64,000 nt of DNA from Rathayibacter sp. Leaf185 (GCF_001423885.1 NZ_LMPP01000006.1:1-64000); one strand, 5' to 3'. Shown: positions 35,791-45,095, numbered from the stretch's first letter. The notes: a model not told the origin generated them from the letters alone. Numbers and translations are program-made.

Positions 35791-36999
35791 TCAGCGAGCG
35801 GCCACGCTCAGCTCGTTCGGGGTCGCTCCGAGCTCGCCCGTCGCGGTGATCTCGCCCGTCGCCAGATCGACGGCGTGGATCGCGTCGGCCGCCGGCTCGG
35901 TCACGTAGGCGGTGCCGCCCGCGATCGCGAGGGCCGGGTGCGGATCCTGCCACTCGACCGGGCCCTCCCAGGCGTCGATCACGGGGAACTCGCCCGTGAG
36001 GGCGCCGGTCTCGGGATCGAGCACGTGCAGAGACCCGTCGGTGCCGAGGATGTACGCGAGACCACTGGGACCGCGGGCGACGTCGCGGAAGGTGTACTCC
36101 GCGCCGTCGGGCAGGTCGACGACGTCGAGGGCGCCGGAGACGGTGTCGATCAGTGCGACGGCGCCGAGGAGGTAGCCCTCGGCGTCGGGGTCGCTCTTGT
36201 AATCGCCGACGACGATCGGGCTCGTCTCGCTGACGTAGGCGTTGCCCATCCGGCCGTACGGCTGATCGGGAGCGTCGAGCTTCGTGATCGCGCCGTCGCG
36301 GTAGAGCAGCGCGCCGTTCTCGCAGCCGAAGACGACCGCTTCGCCGGCCGCCGTGCCCTCGCCGTGCACGCCCGGGCACTGGTCGCTCCCGCCGACGACC
36401 GCGCCGGAGGGGTCGCGGACCTCGATGCCGGTGCGGCCGTCGGAGTCGCCGACCGTGGTGAGGAGGGTGCCGTCCTCGAGCACGACCGAGACGCCGTGGT
36501 GCGCCCGGACGCCGGGGATCGTCTCGACCTCGGGGGTGTCACCGGAGGCGAGGTCGGCGGTGTCGAAGACGGTGGTGTCGCTCGTGCCGTCCGCGTAGAG
36601 GATCGTGCGCCCGGCGTGGTGGACGACATGGCCGGGGGTATCGGCCGCGAAGACGAGGTCGGTGAGCTCGGGGTCACCGGCGGTGTCGAGCACCTGGAAG
36701 CCGGCGCTCGTCGTGACCATCACGTGGCGGCCGTCACCGGCCGCGTTCAGGCGGGTGAACTCCTCCGACTCGAGATCGGCGAGGGTCTCGAGCGTCGTCC
36801 CGTCGAGGACGAGGATCCCGCCGGCGTGGGCGACGGCGACCCGGGAGTCGGCTCGGGAGTCCGTGGCAGCGGAGTCGGTGGCCGCGGAGTCCGTGGCGGG
36901 TGCGCTGCCTGCAGCACCCGACGAGCAGGCCGCGAGGCCCGCGGCGGCTCCGAGGGCGAGCAGGGCGGTTCCCGCTCGGCGGAGGTGGGGGATTCGCAT
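35791..36999 (-). CDS. aztD: Zinc metallochaperone AztD-like beta-propeller lipoprotein
   Basis: A 402-aa exported protein. The signal peptide ends with the lipobox LAAC, followed by a Ser/Ala/Asp-rich linker encoded by a 15-bp triplication. The rest is a beta-propeller with family-like segments HVVHHAGRTILYADG, GVRAHHGVSVVLEDG and GVHGEGTAAGEAVVFGC. AztD proteins hand zinc to the binding protein AztC. It is the last gene of the aztB-propeller-aztC-aztD operon, 30 bp after aztC. Presumed extracellular, membrane-anchored. GAGGAA precedes the ATG. Confidence 0.85.
   Translation of the reverse strand: MRIPHLRRAGTALLALGAAAGLAACSSGAAGSAPATDSAATDSAATDSRADSRVAVAHAGGILVLDGTTLETLADLESEEFTRLNAAGDGRHVMVTTSAGFQVLDTAGDPELTDLVFAADTPGHVVHHAGRTILYADGTSDTTVFDTADLASGDTPEVETIPGVRAHHGVSVVLEDGTLLTTVGDSDGRTGIEVRDPSGAVVGGSDQCPGVHGEGTAAGEAVVFGCENGALLYRDGAITKLDAPDQPYGRMGNAYVSETSPIVVGDYKSDPDAEGYLLGAVALIDTVSGALDVVDLPDGAEYTFRDVARGPSGLAYILGTDGSLHVLDPETGALTGEFPVIDAWEGPVEWQDPHPALAIAGGTAYVTEPAADAIHAVDLATGEITATGELGATPNELSVAAR
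36856..36900. repeat. 15-bp tandem triplication in the aztD linker
   Basis: Units GGAGTCCGTGGCAGC, GGAGTCGGTGGCCGC and GGAGTCCGTGGCGGG at 36856, 36871 and 36886. They encode the repeated ATDSA linker behind the lipobox. Confidence 0.75.
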
Positions 37000-37029
37000 G
37001 GTGGTTCCTCTTATCCAGTGGTGGGGCGC

Positions 37030-37935
37030 TCAGGGTGAGAGCCCGGTGGCGATGCGCTGCGTGTTCGCGCGCATCATGGCGAGGTAGTCGGGAGCGCCGC
37101 CCTCGGGCCCGGTGAGGGACTCGGTGAACAGCTCGACCACCTCCACGCGGAGGTCGGCCTCGCTCGCCAGCGCCTGGACGAGCCGGTCGGGCGAGGAGGA
37201 CTCCGCGAAGATCGTGGGGACTCCGGCGTCCTCGACCGCGTCGACGAGGTCGGCCAGGTCGGAGGCGGACGGGGCGGCGAGAGTGGTGCCGCCGGGGATG
37301 ACGGCGCCGACGACGTCGAAGTCGAAGCGCTCGGCGAGGTAGCCGAAGACGTGGTGGTTCGTGACGAGGGCACGCCGCTCCTGGGGCAGAGCGCCGAAGG
37401 CGGCCGTCATCCCGGCGTCGAGTCGCTCGAGCTCGGTGCGGTACGCGGCGGTGCTCGCGGCGACGGCGTCCGGATCCACGCCGTCGATCTGCGCGAGGGC
37501 CGGCTCGAGCGCGTCGACGACGTCGAGCATCCGCGCCGGGTCCGTCCAGAAGTGCGGGTCCGGCGCTCCCTCCGCGTCGCCCTCGCTGTAGGCGAGGATG
37601 TCGATCGCGTCTCCGGCGACGAAGGTCCGGGCGCCGGCCTCCCGCGCGGCGTCGAGGTGCTGCTGCAGCCCCTCCTCGAGGCCGAGGCCGTTCGAGACGA
37701 CGAGATCGGCCGAGCGGAGTCGCGCCGCCTGCTGCGCCGAGATCTCGAAGGAGTGCGGATCGGCATCGGGCGCCATCAGCGTCACGACCTCGGCCTCGTC
37801 GCCGACGAGCTCGCCGACGACGTCGCCGAGGATGTTGGTCGACACCATCACGAGCGGCCGGTCATCGGCGGGGGTCGCGCAGCCCGCGAGGAGGAGGGCC
37901 GCGACGGCGAGGAGGGACACGCGGAGCGGGCGCAC
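37030..37935 (-). CDS. aztC: Zinc ABC transporter substrate-binding lipoprotein
   Basis: A 301-aa cluster A-I (ZnuA/AztC-type) binding protein. The lipobox is LAGC, followed by VMVSTNILGDVV. Metal-ligand candidates are the histidine in PDADPHSFE, in APDPHFWTD and in TNHHVFGYLAERF, with an acidic ligand near the C-terminus. The long His-rich loop of some ZnuA proteins is missing, as in AztC. The start is GTG two bases after the stop of the upstream propeller gene. Binds Zn2+ outside the membrane and delivers it to AztB. Confidence 0.92.
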   Translation of the reverse strand: MRPLRVSLLAVAALLLAGCATPADDRPLVMVSTNILGDVVGELVGDEAEVVTLMAPDADPHSFEISAQQAARLRSADLVVSNGLGLEEGLQQHLDAAREAGARTFVAGDAIDILAYSEGDAEGAPDPHFWTDPARMLDVVDALEPALAQIDGVDPDAVAASTAAYRTELERLDAGMTAAFGALPQERRALVTNHHVFGYLAERFDFDVVGAVIPGGTTLAAPSASDLADLVDAVEDAGVPTIFAESSSPDRLVQALASEADLRVEVVELFTESLTGPEGGAPDYLAMMRANTQRIATGLSP

Positions 37936-37937
37936 GG

Positions 37938-39173
37938 TCAGCGTCCCGCCTCGGCGGCGAACGCCGGATCGGCGGGCGTCTCGAAGGTGCGCGCGACCCG
38001 GGCCCCGTCGGCGTAGTCGATCTCGTGCAGCCGCCGCTCGGCGGGGGCGCTGAGGTAGGCGCGCTGCTGATCGGCGACGAGCACGGGCGATCGGCCGGCG
38101 GCGAGGGAGCCGGCGACCAGCGGCCCGGTCTCGGCGAGCACGGCTCCGCTCGCGCCGTCGAGGACGAGCACGCGGCCGTCCTCGGCCAGGGCGAGCACGT
38201 GCCCGTCCGCGTCGTCGACCGCGGTCACCTGCGCCAACGGCGCGGGGGCCGGCAGCAGGGTCCACGAGCGCTCGCGGGTGTCGAGCAGCCAGACCCCCTC
38301 GCGGCCGGCGAGACCGGCGACGGTCGGGCGGCCCTCCCGGTTGTCGAAAGCGGTGGCGGCGGGCGCCGTCGTGCCCTCGGGGTACGGGAGGCGCTCGACG
38401 ACGAGTCCGCCGTCGCCCGCGGAGGCGAGCAGCGCGCCGTCGCTGCAGCCGATGACCGCGCCCACCCGTGTCGTGATCGTGCCGGCCGCATCCGGGCAGG
38501 GCTCGACGAGTCCGGTGCGCTCACCTTCAGCCGTGTAGCCGACGACGGTCGTCGAGGCACCGCTGCCCTCGGTCACGAGTGCCGACGATCCGACGGGGAC
38601 GACGAGCCCCGGCCCGGGTGCCGCGGGGAGGCGGAACCGCTCGACGATCTCCCCGCGCGAGAGCGCCTCCGTATCGAGGAGGACGGCCTCGCCGGAGTCG
38701 TCGACGCCGGCTCCCTCGAAGTACAACCCCGTGCCGCCCGAGGTCGAGAGGTTCGTCGTGGCGACGGTGGCCGCCCCGTCGCCCTCGACCGCGCCGAGCA
38801 GCCGCGGATCGGACCGGTAGTAGTGGAAGTGGTCGACGTGGTCCCAGGTCCACCGCCCGCTGTCGACGATCTCGACGCCGTCGGCCGTCTGCGCGAAGAG
38901 GTAGCGGCCGTCCGTCGTCACCGCCGAGGGCGCTCCGACCGTGCCGAGGTCGGCGACGGTCTCGTCGAGCAGGTCGAGCTGCGCGACGCCTCCGTCGGGA
39001 TCGATCGTCACGAGGGCGAGCGGCGGCTCGGCGAGCTCGGCGGCGCCCGCGACGGCGCCGTGCCCCTCCGAGCCGCCGGAGGGTGGGGCGGAGTCGGCGG
39101 GAGCGGTCGAGCAGGCGACCAGGCCGAGCGCGAGCGCGCTGAGCAGGGTCGGGGGCAGGAGGCGGAGACGCAC
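37938..39173 (-). CDS. Second beta-propeller lipoprotein of the zinc operon (AztD-like)
   Basis: A 411-aa lipoprotein (lipobox LVAC) with a beta-propeller-like repeat pattern, encoded between aztB and aztC. The motif WTWDHVDHFHYYRSDP offers a cluster of possible zinc-binding histidines. It has general resemblance to, but clear divergence from, the AztD-like protein at 35791-36999. I chose GTG 39173 because GAAAGG lies 6 nt upstream; GTG 39209, overlapping the aztB stop, is an alternative that adds 12 residues. A role in metal capture or hand-over is inferred from position. Confidence 0.78.
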   Translation of the reverse strand: MRLRLLPPTLLSALALGLVACSTAPADSAPPSGGSEGHGAVAGAAELAEPPLALVTIDPDGGVAQLDLLDETVADLGTVGAPSAVTTDGRYLFAQTADGVEIVDSGRWTWDHVDHFHYYRSDPRLLGAVEGDGAATVATTNLSTSGGTGLYFEGAGVDDSGEAVLLDTEALSRGEIVERFRLPAAPGPGLVVPVGSSALVTEGSGASTTVVGYTAEGERTGLVEPCPDAAGTITTRVGAVIGCSDGALLASAGDGGLVVERLPYPEGTTAPAATAFDNREGRPTVAGLAGREGVWLLDTRERSWTLLPAPAPLAQVTAVDDADGHVLALAEDGRVLVLDGASGAVLAETGPLVAGSLAAGRSPVLVADQQRAYLSAPAERRLHEIDYADGARVARTFETPADPAFAAEAGR

Positions 39174-39205
39174 GGGAGCCTTTCGAGGAGAGCGGGAGGA
39201 GGAGG

Positions 39206-40048
39206 TCACGCGACGGCGACCGGAGGAGCGAGCCGCGATCCGAGCGCCCGCAGCGCCCAGGACAGCGCCGCCAGGGCGACCGCGGTCAGCGCCACCGAGG
39301 CTCCGGCCGCCGTCGCCGCGTGCCACGAGACGAGCAGCCCGATGAACACGGAGGCGACGCCGACGACCGCCGCCAGCACCATCCGCGTCGGGATCCGGGT
39401 GGTCCACTGCCCCGCCGCGACGGCGGGGGCGAGCAGGAGCCCGACGACCAGCAGCGAGCCGACCGCCTGGTACGAGGCGACGACGGCCAGGGTCACCAGT
39501 CCGACGAGCGCGGCCTGCGCCGACCGCGGGCCGAGGCCGAGCACCGCCGCGATCCGGGCATCGAGGGCCAGTGCGACGAGTGGCCGGTGGAAGGCGGCGG
39601 CGATCGCGAGCCCCACGACGACCGCGGCGCCGAGGATCACGACGTCGGCCGGCGCGATCGCGAGGATGTCGCCGAACAGGATCGCGGTCGCGTCGGTCGC
39701 GAAGCTCCCCGAGTGCGAGATGATCACGACCCCGACGGCGAGCGTCGAGACGAAGAGCAGGCCGATGCTCGTGTCGTACGAGAGCCGGCCGCGGCGCTGC
39801 AGGGCGGCGATGCCGAGGCTCATCACGACCGCACTGAGCGCTCCCCCGAGCAGCACCGGCAGCCCGAGCACCGTCGCGAGGGCGACCCCGGGGAGCATCC
39901 CGTGCGCCAGCGCCTCGCCGAGGAACGCCATCCCGCGGATGACCACCCAGGTGCCGACGACTCCGCAGAGCACCGCGACCAGACCGCCGCCGAGGAGGGC
40001 GCGCTGGAGGAAGTCGAGGGCGAAGGGCTCGAGGACGGAGGAGGACAT
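39206..40048 (-). CDS. aztB: Zinc ABC transporter permease
   Basis: A 280-aa ABC-3 family membrane protein with about eight hydrophobic segments; GMAFLGEALAHGMLPGVA and YDTSIGLLFVSTLAVGV are typical of ZnuB/MntB-type permeases. First gene of the minus-strand operon. TACGGT lies 8 nt before the ATG and a Zur box lies just upstream, so it should be repressed by zinc-loaded Zur. The ATPase partner is divergent. Confidence 0.93.
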   Translation of the reverse strand: MSSSVLEPFALDFLQRALLGGGLVAVLCGVVGTWVVIRGMAFLGEALAHGMLPGVALATVLGLPVLLGGALSAVVMSLGIAALQRRGRLSYDTSIGLLFVSTLAVGVVIISHSGSFATDATAILFGDILAIAPADVVILGAAVVVGLAIAAAFHRPLVALALDARIAAVLGLGPRSAQAALVGLVTLAVVASYQAVGSLLVVGLLLAPAVAAGQWTTRIPTRMVLAAVVGVASVFIGLLVSWHAATAAGASVALTAVALAALSWALRALGSRLAPPVAVA

Positions 40049-40069
40049 GGGGCCCGACCGTATCGAGAA

Positions 40070-40084
40070 TGAGAATGATTATCA
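40070..40084. promoter_or_regulatory. Zur box
   Basis: TGAGAATGATTATCA, a full match to the 7-1-7 pattern TGANAATNATTNTCA of actinobacterial Zur sites. It lies in the 54-bp gap between divergent aztB and aztA and overlaps the likely -35 regions of both. Confidence 0.88.
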
Positions 40085-40102
40085 AATAGCTAGGATCGAG
40101 GC

Positions 40103-40735
40103 ATGCCCTCCCTCAGCGCCCTCGCCCGCCTCCGCGGAGTCCGCGTCGACTTCGGCGCTCGCCGCGCCCTCGACGGGGTCGACCTCGACGTGCTGCCGGC
40201 GGCCTTCACGGCGCTCGCCGGCCCGAACGGCGCGGGCAAGACCACGCTCCTCGAGGTGGTCGCCGGCACCCGGGCTCTCTCCTCCGGCACCCGCTCGGCC
40301 ACCGCGTCGCTCGCCTTCGTGCCGCAGCGGGCCGCCGTCTCGGACCGGCTGCCCGTGACCGTCCGCGATGTGGTGACGGTCGGCTCCTGGGGGCGCGCGG
40401 GGCGGCTGCGGCGCCTCGACCGCGCCGCTCGGGCGGCCGTCATCGACGCGATGGAGCGCCTCGGGATCACCGATCTCGCGAGCACGCCCTTCGGATCGCT
40501 GTCCGGCGGCCAGCGCCAGCGCGCCCTCCTCGCCCAGGGCCTCGCCCGCGGTGCCGACCTCCTGCTCCTCGACGAGCCGACGACCGGGCTCGACAGCGAG
40601 AGCGGCGAGCGCATCCGATCCGTCCTGCGTGCCGAGACGGAGCGCGGAGCCGCCGTGCTCTGCGTGTCGCACGACCCCGCGGTGCTCGGCGCGGCCGACC
40701 GCGTCGTGCGGCTCGAGGGCGGCGTCGTGGTCTGA
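40103..40735 (+). CDS. aztA: Zinc ABC transporter ATP-binding protein
   Basis: A 210-aa ATPase: Walker A GPNGAGKTT near residue 40, Q-loop in AFVPQRAAVS, signature LSGGQRQR, Walker B LLLLDEPTTGLD, switch histidine in CVSHDPAVLG. Length and sequence fit ZnuC/AztA. TAGGAT sits exactly 6 nt before the ATG, so the mRNA is probably leaderless; the promoter overlaps the Zur box. Confidence 0.93.
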   Translation: MPSLSALARLRGVRVDFGARRALDGVDLDVLPAAFTALAGPNGAGKTTLLEVVAGTRALSSGTRSATASLAFVPQRAAVSDRLPVTVRDVVTVGSWGRAGRLRRLDRAARAAVIDAMERLGITDLASTPFGSLSGGQRQRALLAQGLARGADLLLLDEPTTGLDSESGERIRSVLRAETERGAAVLCVSHDPAVLGAADRVVRLEGGVVV

Positions 40736-40824
40736 CGGGCGGCGGATGCGAGGGGTGGATCGGCGGGCCGTGGCACAGCAGCCCCGGCACCGGTAGAACG
40801 GAAGCCTCGACGAGGGGAACCACC

Positions 40825-41658
40825 GTGATCGACCGCGACGGCCTGGCCACGTTCCTCCGGCGACGGCGCGAGGCGCTGCAGCCCGAGGACGTCGGACTCA
40901 CCCGCGGACCGCGCCGGCGCACCACGGGCCTCCGCCGGGAGGAGGCCGCGGCCCTCTGCCACATGTCGACCGACTACTACGCCCGCCTCGAGCGGGGCAC
41001 CGGCCCGCAGCCGTCGGAGCAGATGATCGCGTCGATCGCCCAGGGACTGCACCTCTCGCTCGGCGAGCGCGACCACGTCTTCCGGCTCGCCGGCCACACC
41101 CCACCCGCGCGCGGAGTCGCGGGTGACCACATCGCGCCGGGGCTGCTCCGCATCCTCGACCGCCTGCACGACACCCCGGCCGAGATCATCACCGAGCTCG
41201 GCGAGACGCTGCGGCAGAGTCCGCTCGGCGCGACGCTCCTGGGCGACGCGACACTGCGCACCGGGCCGTCGCGCAGCATCGGCTACCGCTGGTTCACCGA
41301 CCCGGCAGCGAGGGAGGCGTATCCCGAGGAGGACCGCGCGCAGCTCTCTCGGGTCTTCGTGGCGGGGCTGCGCGAGATCGCGACCCTGCGCGGCCCGGGA
41401 TCCCGGGCGGCCGCGCTGGTCGATCTCGTCGCGTCGCAGAGCGGCGAGTTCCGCGCGCTGTGGGCCGAGCACGAGGTGGGGCTGCGGCCGCCTGCGACCA
41501 AGCGCTTCCAGCATCCGTCGGTCGGCCTGCTCGAGCTCGAGTGCCAGACACTGCTCGATCCGGAGCAGTCGCACCGGCTCCTCGTCTACACCGCGGTCCC
41601 CGGCAGCGAGAGCGCCGAGAAGCTCGAGCTGCTCGCGGTGGTGGGCTCGCTGGTCTGA
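40825..41658 (+). CDS. XRE-family (MmyB-like) regulator
   Basis: A 277-aa protein with XRE helix-turn-helix ([26 protein letters not shown]) and a C-terminal MmyB-like domain ([39 protein letters not shown]). The start is GTG with GAGGGG about 8 nt upstream. An SDR gene follows in the same direction at 41781, with three 15-bp repeats in the gap, mirroring the module at 12854-14491. Confidence 0.9.
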   Translation: MIDRDGLATFLRRRREALQPEDVGLTRGPRRRTTGLRREEAAALCHMSTDYYARLERGTGPQPSEQMIASIAQGLHLSLGERDHVFRLAGHTPPARGVAGDHIAPGLLRILDRLHDTPAEIITELGETLRQSPLGATLLGDATLRTGPSRSIGYRWFTDPAAREAYPEEDRAQLSRVFVAGLREIATLRGPGSRAAALVDLVASQSGEFRALWAEHEVGLRPPATKRFQHPSVGLLELECQTLLDPEQSHRLLVYTAVPGSESAEKLELLAVVGSLV

Positions 41659-41670
41659 GCCGCGGGCCGC

Positions 41671-41715
41671 GCAGCCGTGGATCGGGCAGCCGTGGATCGC
41701 GCAGCCGTGGATCGG
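41671..41715. repeat. 15-bp tandem triplication between XRE and SDR genes
   Basis: GCAGCCGTGGATCGG, GCAGCCGTGGATCGC and GCAGCCGTGGATCGG at 41671, 41686 and 41701; only the last base of each unit varies. It begins 12 bp after the regulator's stop and precedes the SDR gene by 65 bp. Confidence 0.8.
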
Positions 41716-41780
41716 GAGGCCCTGCCTCCGCTCGCCGCCTCGCCCGACGATGGGGAGACCACCGACACCGAGGAGTCCCC

Positions 41781-42692
41781 ATGACCCGCAGCATCCCGAT
41801 CCCCGATCTCACCGGCCGGCTCGCCGTCGTCACCGGAGCCAGCGACGGCATCGGCCGGGTGATCGCCACCCGCCTCGCCGCCGCGGGAGCCGAGATCGTC
41901 ATGCCCGTCCGCTCCGCCGCCAAGGGCGAGGCCGCGGCGGAGGCGATCCGCCGCGCGATCCCCGGGGCGACCGTGAGCACGCGCCCGCTCGACCTCTCCT
42001 CCCTCCGCTCGGTCACCGCGCTCGCCGAGAGCCTCGTGCAGGAGGGCCGCCCGCTCGATCTGCTCGTCAACAACGCCGGAGTGATGCAGCCGCCCCACCG
42101 GCAGGTCACCGAGGACGGCCTCGAGCTGCAGTTCGGCACCAACCACGTCGGACACTTCGCGCTGACGCTCGGCCTGATGCCGCTCCTCGGGCACGCCCGC
42201 GTCGTGCACCAGACGAGCATCGCGGCCCGCAGCGGCTCGATCGACTGGGACGACCTGAACGGCGAGCGCCGCTACGACACGATGAGGTCGTACGTGCAGT
42301 CGAAGATCGCCGTCGCCCTCTTCGCCCTCGAGCTCGACTCGCGGAGCAGGGCCGCCGACTGGGGCGTCACGAGCACCCTCGCGCACCCCGGGATCTCGCC
42401 CACGAACCTCCTCGCGGCGCAGCCCGGGCTCGGTCGCCCGCAGCAGGTGCGCGGCCGCGGCCTGATCGAGCTGCTCGCGCGGGTCGGAGTCGCGGGCACC
42501 GTCGAGAGCGCGGCGCAGCCGGCCTTGCTCGCCGCGATCGCCGCGGAGGGCGGCGGATTCTTCGGCCCGACCCGCCTGATCGGCGGCCCGGCCGCCCGCC
42601 GCGACCTGTGGGCGCCGATGCGCCGCACCGACGACGCCCGCCGCCTGTGGGAGGTGTCGGAGAGCCTGATCGGCAGCCGCTTCCCGGTGTGA
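41781..42692 (+). CDS. SDR-family oxidoreductase (retinol-dehydrogenase-like)
   Basis: A 303-aa short-chain dehydrogenase with TGASDGIG cofactor motif, [20 protein letters not shown] and active-site YVQSK with the catalytic serine in QTSIAA. The long C-terminus places it with the WWOX/retinol-dehydrogenase-like group. GGAG precedes the ATG. It is the likely target of the upstream XRE/MmyB regulator. Confidence 0.9.
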   Translation: MTRSIPIPDLTGRLAVVTGASDGIGRVIATRLAAAGAEIVMPVRSAAKGEAAAEAIRRAIPGATVSTRPLDLSSLRSVTALAESLVQEGRPLDLLVNNAGVMQPPHRQVTEDGLELQFGTNHVGHFALTLGLMPLLGHARVVHQTSIAARSGSIDWDDLNGERRYDTMRSYVQSKIAVALFALELDSRSRAADWGVTSTLAHPGISPTNLLAAQPGLGRPQQVRGRGLIELLARVGVAGTVESAAQPALLAAIAAEGGGFFGPTRLIGGPAARRDLWAPMRRTDDARRLWEVSESLIGSRFPV

Positions 42693-42701
42693 GGCGCCCT
42701 G

Positions 42702-43427
42702 CTACCGGGTCGTCTCGGTGATCTGGGTCCTCTCGATGATCGAGCGCATCGCGTCGCTCGCCGACCGCGCGTCGCTCCTCTGGATGCGGGTCGCCAGGTC
42801 GACGTGGAGCTGCAGGTCGTGGGCGTCGAAACCGTGCCCGCCGAGCTCGTGCAGGGTGCGCTCGTGCAGCGTCTCCTGGATGACGGAGGAGATCTGCGCG
42901 AACATCGGGTTGCCGGACGCCCGGAGGATGAGCGCGTGCAGCGCCTGATCCGCGCGCAGGAGCTCGTCGGGATCGGCGCCGGTCGATCCGGCACTCCACA
43001 GACGGGTCGCGGCGCTCACGATGCTCGCCGCCTCGTCCGGAGTCCGTCGCGCGGCCGCGAGGCGGGCGGCCTCCGGCTCGATCGCCAGACGCACCTCGGC
43101 GAGGGTCCGGAGCTGGCTCTCGCGCTGCGGTGACCGCAGGCGCCAGCGGATGACCTGGGAGTCGAAGAGGTTCCAGGCCGTCTCGGGGAGGACCCGCAGG
43201 CCGATGCGCTGGCGCGCCTCGAGCAGGCCCCTTGAGGCGAGCCCCCTGGCGACTTCGCGGACCACGCTGCGCGATGTCGCCGTCGCGACCTCGATCTCGT
43301 CCACCGTCACGACGGTGCCCTCGGGAAGCCGTCCGTCGCAGATGGCGGAGCCGAGCTGGTCGTTGAGCTGCGAGTAGCTGCTGCCGCCGCCCTTGACGAC
43401 GGGCGAGAGTGCGCGGAGGCGCGTCAC
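42702..43427 (-). CDS. FadR-type GntR-family regulator
   Basis: A 241-aa protein with an N-terminal GntR winged helix (ATSRSVVREVARGLASRGLL) and a helical FCD domain (residues ~90-225) in which AIEPEAARLAA, RADQALHALILRASGN and LQLHVDLATRIQ hold the usual metal/ligand positions. GTG start overlaps the SDR stop codon (GTGA), so the two genes are coupled. FCD regulators usually sense sugar acids or organic acids. Confidence 0.9.
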   Translation of the reverse strand: MTRLRALSPVVKGGGSSYSQLNDQLGSAICDGRLPEGTVVTVDEIEVATATSRSVVREVARGLASRGLLEARQRIGLRVLPETAWNLFDSQVIRWRLRSPQRESQLRTLAEVRLAIEPEAARLAAARRTPDEAASIVSAATRLWSAGSTGADPDELLRADQALHALILRASGNPMFAQISSVIQETLHERTLHELGGHGFDAHDLQLHVDLATRIQRSDARSASDAMRSIIERTQITETTR

Positions 43428-44173
43428 GCGGCCTCGCCCCCCGCCCTCACGACCGGCGTGATCACGAGCTCGTCGATGCAGACGTGCGAGGGGCTGTCGA
43501 GGACGAACTGAGTGGCGGCGGCGATGTCGACCGGAGTCAGCATCGACCGGCGGGCGTCGTCGTCGGGGACGACCGGGCGCTGCGCGAGGAACGCGGTGTC
43601 GACGTCGCCCGGGCAGAGGCAGCAGGCGCGGATGCCGTGGCGCTTCTCCTGCGCGTTGAGCGTGCGCGTCAACGACGACAGCGCGGTCTTGCTGGCGCTG
43701 TACGCGACTCCGGCGTCCGGGGAGAACTGCCACCCCGAGACCGACGAGATGAGGACGATGACCCCGTCGCCGGCCTCGCGCATCCCGGGGAGGACCGCGT
43801 CGACGACCCGCGCGCAGCCCGTCAGGTTCGTCTCGACGACGGAGGCGAAGCCCGCCATCGACTGGTCCCGCCAGTAGCGGTCCGGTCGATTCAGGCCTGC
43901 GGCTGCGACCAGTCTCGTCACCGGCCCCCAGGCGCCCTCGATGTCCCGGTGGACCGATCGGGCGTCGGAAGCCGAGGCCACGTCCATCGGGGCGATCAGG
44001 AACTCCCCGCCGACGACCTCGACGGCCTCCGCGGTCTCCCGGAGCAGCTCGGGGCGACGTCCGCTGAGCGCCACGCGGTGACCCTGCCGAGCCGCCGACA
44101 CGGCGATCGCGCGGCCCATGCCGCTGCCGGCGCCGGTGATCCACAGGACGGGACGGGAGTCGGGAAGTGCCAT
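43424..44173 (-). CDS. SDR-family oxidoreductase
   Basis: A 249-aa short-chain dehydrogenase: TGAGSGMGRAIA cofactor motif and active site YSASK with catalytic serine in ISSVSG; NNAG is replaced by AAAG. GGAG lies 5-6 nt before ATG 44173; a farther ATG at 44218 has none. It forms an operon with the FadR-type regulator and is divergent from another SDR at 44256, an arrangement typical of sugar or sugar-acid oxidation modules. Substrate unknown. Confidence 0.9.
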   Translation of the reverse strand: MALPDSRPVLWITGAGSGMGRAIAVSAARQGHRVALSGRRPELLRETAEAVEVVGGEFLIAPMDVASASDARSVHRDIEGAWGPVTRLVAAAGLNRPDRYWRDQSMAGFASVVETNLTGCARVVDAVLPGMREAGDGVIVLISSVSGWQFSPDAGVAYSASKTALSSLTRTLNAQEKRHGIRACCLCPGDVDTAFLAQRPVVPDDDARRSMLTPVDIAAATQFVLDSPSHVCIDELVITPVVRAGGEAA

Positions 44174-44255
44174 GGGGGCTCCGTTCAGAAGAATGACTTG
44201 TTGCGACGATCCTGCCATGAAGTATGTTTTTTACTCTCGACGAGAAGAGGATCCG

Positions 44256-45032
44256 ATGCTGATCGATTTCACCGGCCACGTGGTGGTCGTCACGGGCGCG
44301 GGCCAGGGGATCGGCCGCGTCATCGCGGAGTCGTTCGCGCAGGACGGGGCGACGGTCGTCCTCCTCGATGTCGCGGCCGATCTCCTCGAGGAGGTCGGCA
44401 CCGACCTCGACGCCCGCGGCCTCTCGAGCGCTCAGTACGTCTGCGACGTGCGCGACGCGGCCGCGGTCCAGGGCGTGATGGACGATGTCGTCTCCCGATT
44501 CGGCCGCATCGACACCCTGATCAACAACGCCGGGGTGAACGTCGAGGGCCTGATCGAGGATCTCGACGTCGCGGCGTGGGACCGGTGCTTCGAGGTCAAC
44601 GTCCGCGGCACGTTCACCACCTGCAAGGCGGTGATCCCCGTGATGAAGCGCCAGGGGCGGGGCCGGATCATCAACGCCGCGTCCTTCGCGGCGATCGTCC
44701 CGAGCGTCGGCGGCGCGGCCTATGCGGCGTCCAAGGCGGCCGTGGTCCAGTTCACCCGCACCCTCGCCGGCGAGGTGGGGCCGTGGAGCATCACCGCCAA
44801 CTCCTACGCCCCCGGCATGATCCCCACCGCGATGAACGGGTTCGCCGAGCTGCCGGAGGAGGGCCAGGCGCAGAAGCTGGACATGCTGGCCGTGCGCCGC
44901 TGGGGCGAGGCGCAGGACATCGCCGATCTGCTGCGCTTCGTGGCCAGCGACTTCGCGGGCTACATCACCGGCACCCTCGTCGAGGTGAGCGGAGGCAAGC
45001 TCGCCACGCAGACCGCCAGGTCCGCCCCCTGA
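44256..45032 (+). CDS. SDR-family oxidoreductase
   Basis: A 258-aa classical short-chain dehydrogenase: TGAGQGIG cofactor motif, NNAGVN, catalytic serine in NAASFAA and active-site YAASK, with the C-terminal GTLVEVSGG. AGAGG lies 6 nt before the ATG. Divergent from the SDR/FadR operon, and probably controlled by that regulator through the 82-bp gap, though I could not pick out a convincing operator there. Confidence 0.9.
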   Translation: MLIDFTGHVVVVTGAGQGIGRVIAESFAQDGATVVLLDVAADLLEEVGTDLDARGLSSAQYVCDVRDAAAVQGVMDDVVSRFGRIDTLINNAGVNVEGLIEDLDVAAWDRCFEVNVRGTFTTCKAVIPVMKRQGRGRIINAASFAAIVPSVGGAAYAASKAAVVQFTRTLAGEVGPWSITANSYAPGMIPTAMNGFAELPEEGQAQKLDMLAVRRWGEAQDIADLLRFVASDFAGYITGTLVEVSGGKLATQTARSAP

Positions 45033-45095
45033 CACCGACGCCTGGCGCCGACCGGGCCCCGCCGATACGCTTCGAGCCTTCGGAGCGGAGGGCAC

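Noticed and set aside
37938-40085. Extension of the second propeller gene into aztB
   Set aside because: The upstream part is out of frame with the permease and lacks a signal peptide; the lipoprotein signal begins at the GTG near 39173.
38025-40358. Long plus-strand frame opposite the zinc operon
   Set aside because: Antisense to propeller and permease genes with clear domains; composition is typical of high-GC shadow frames.
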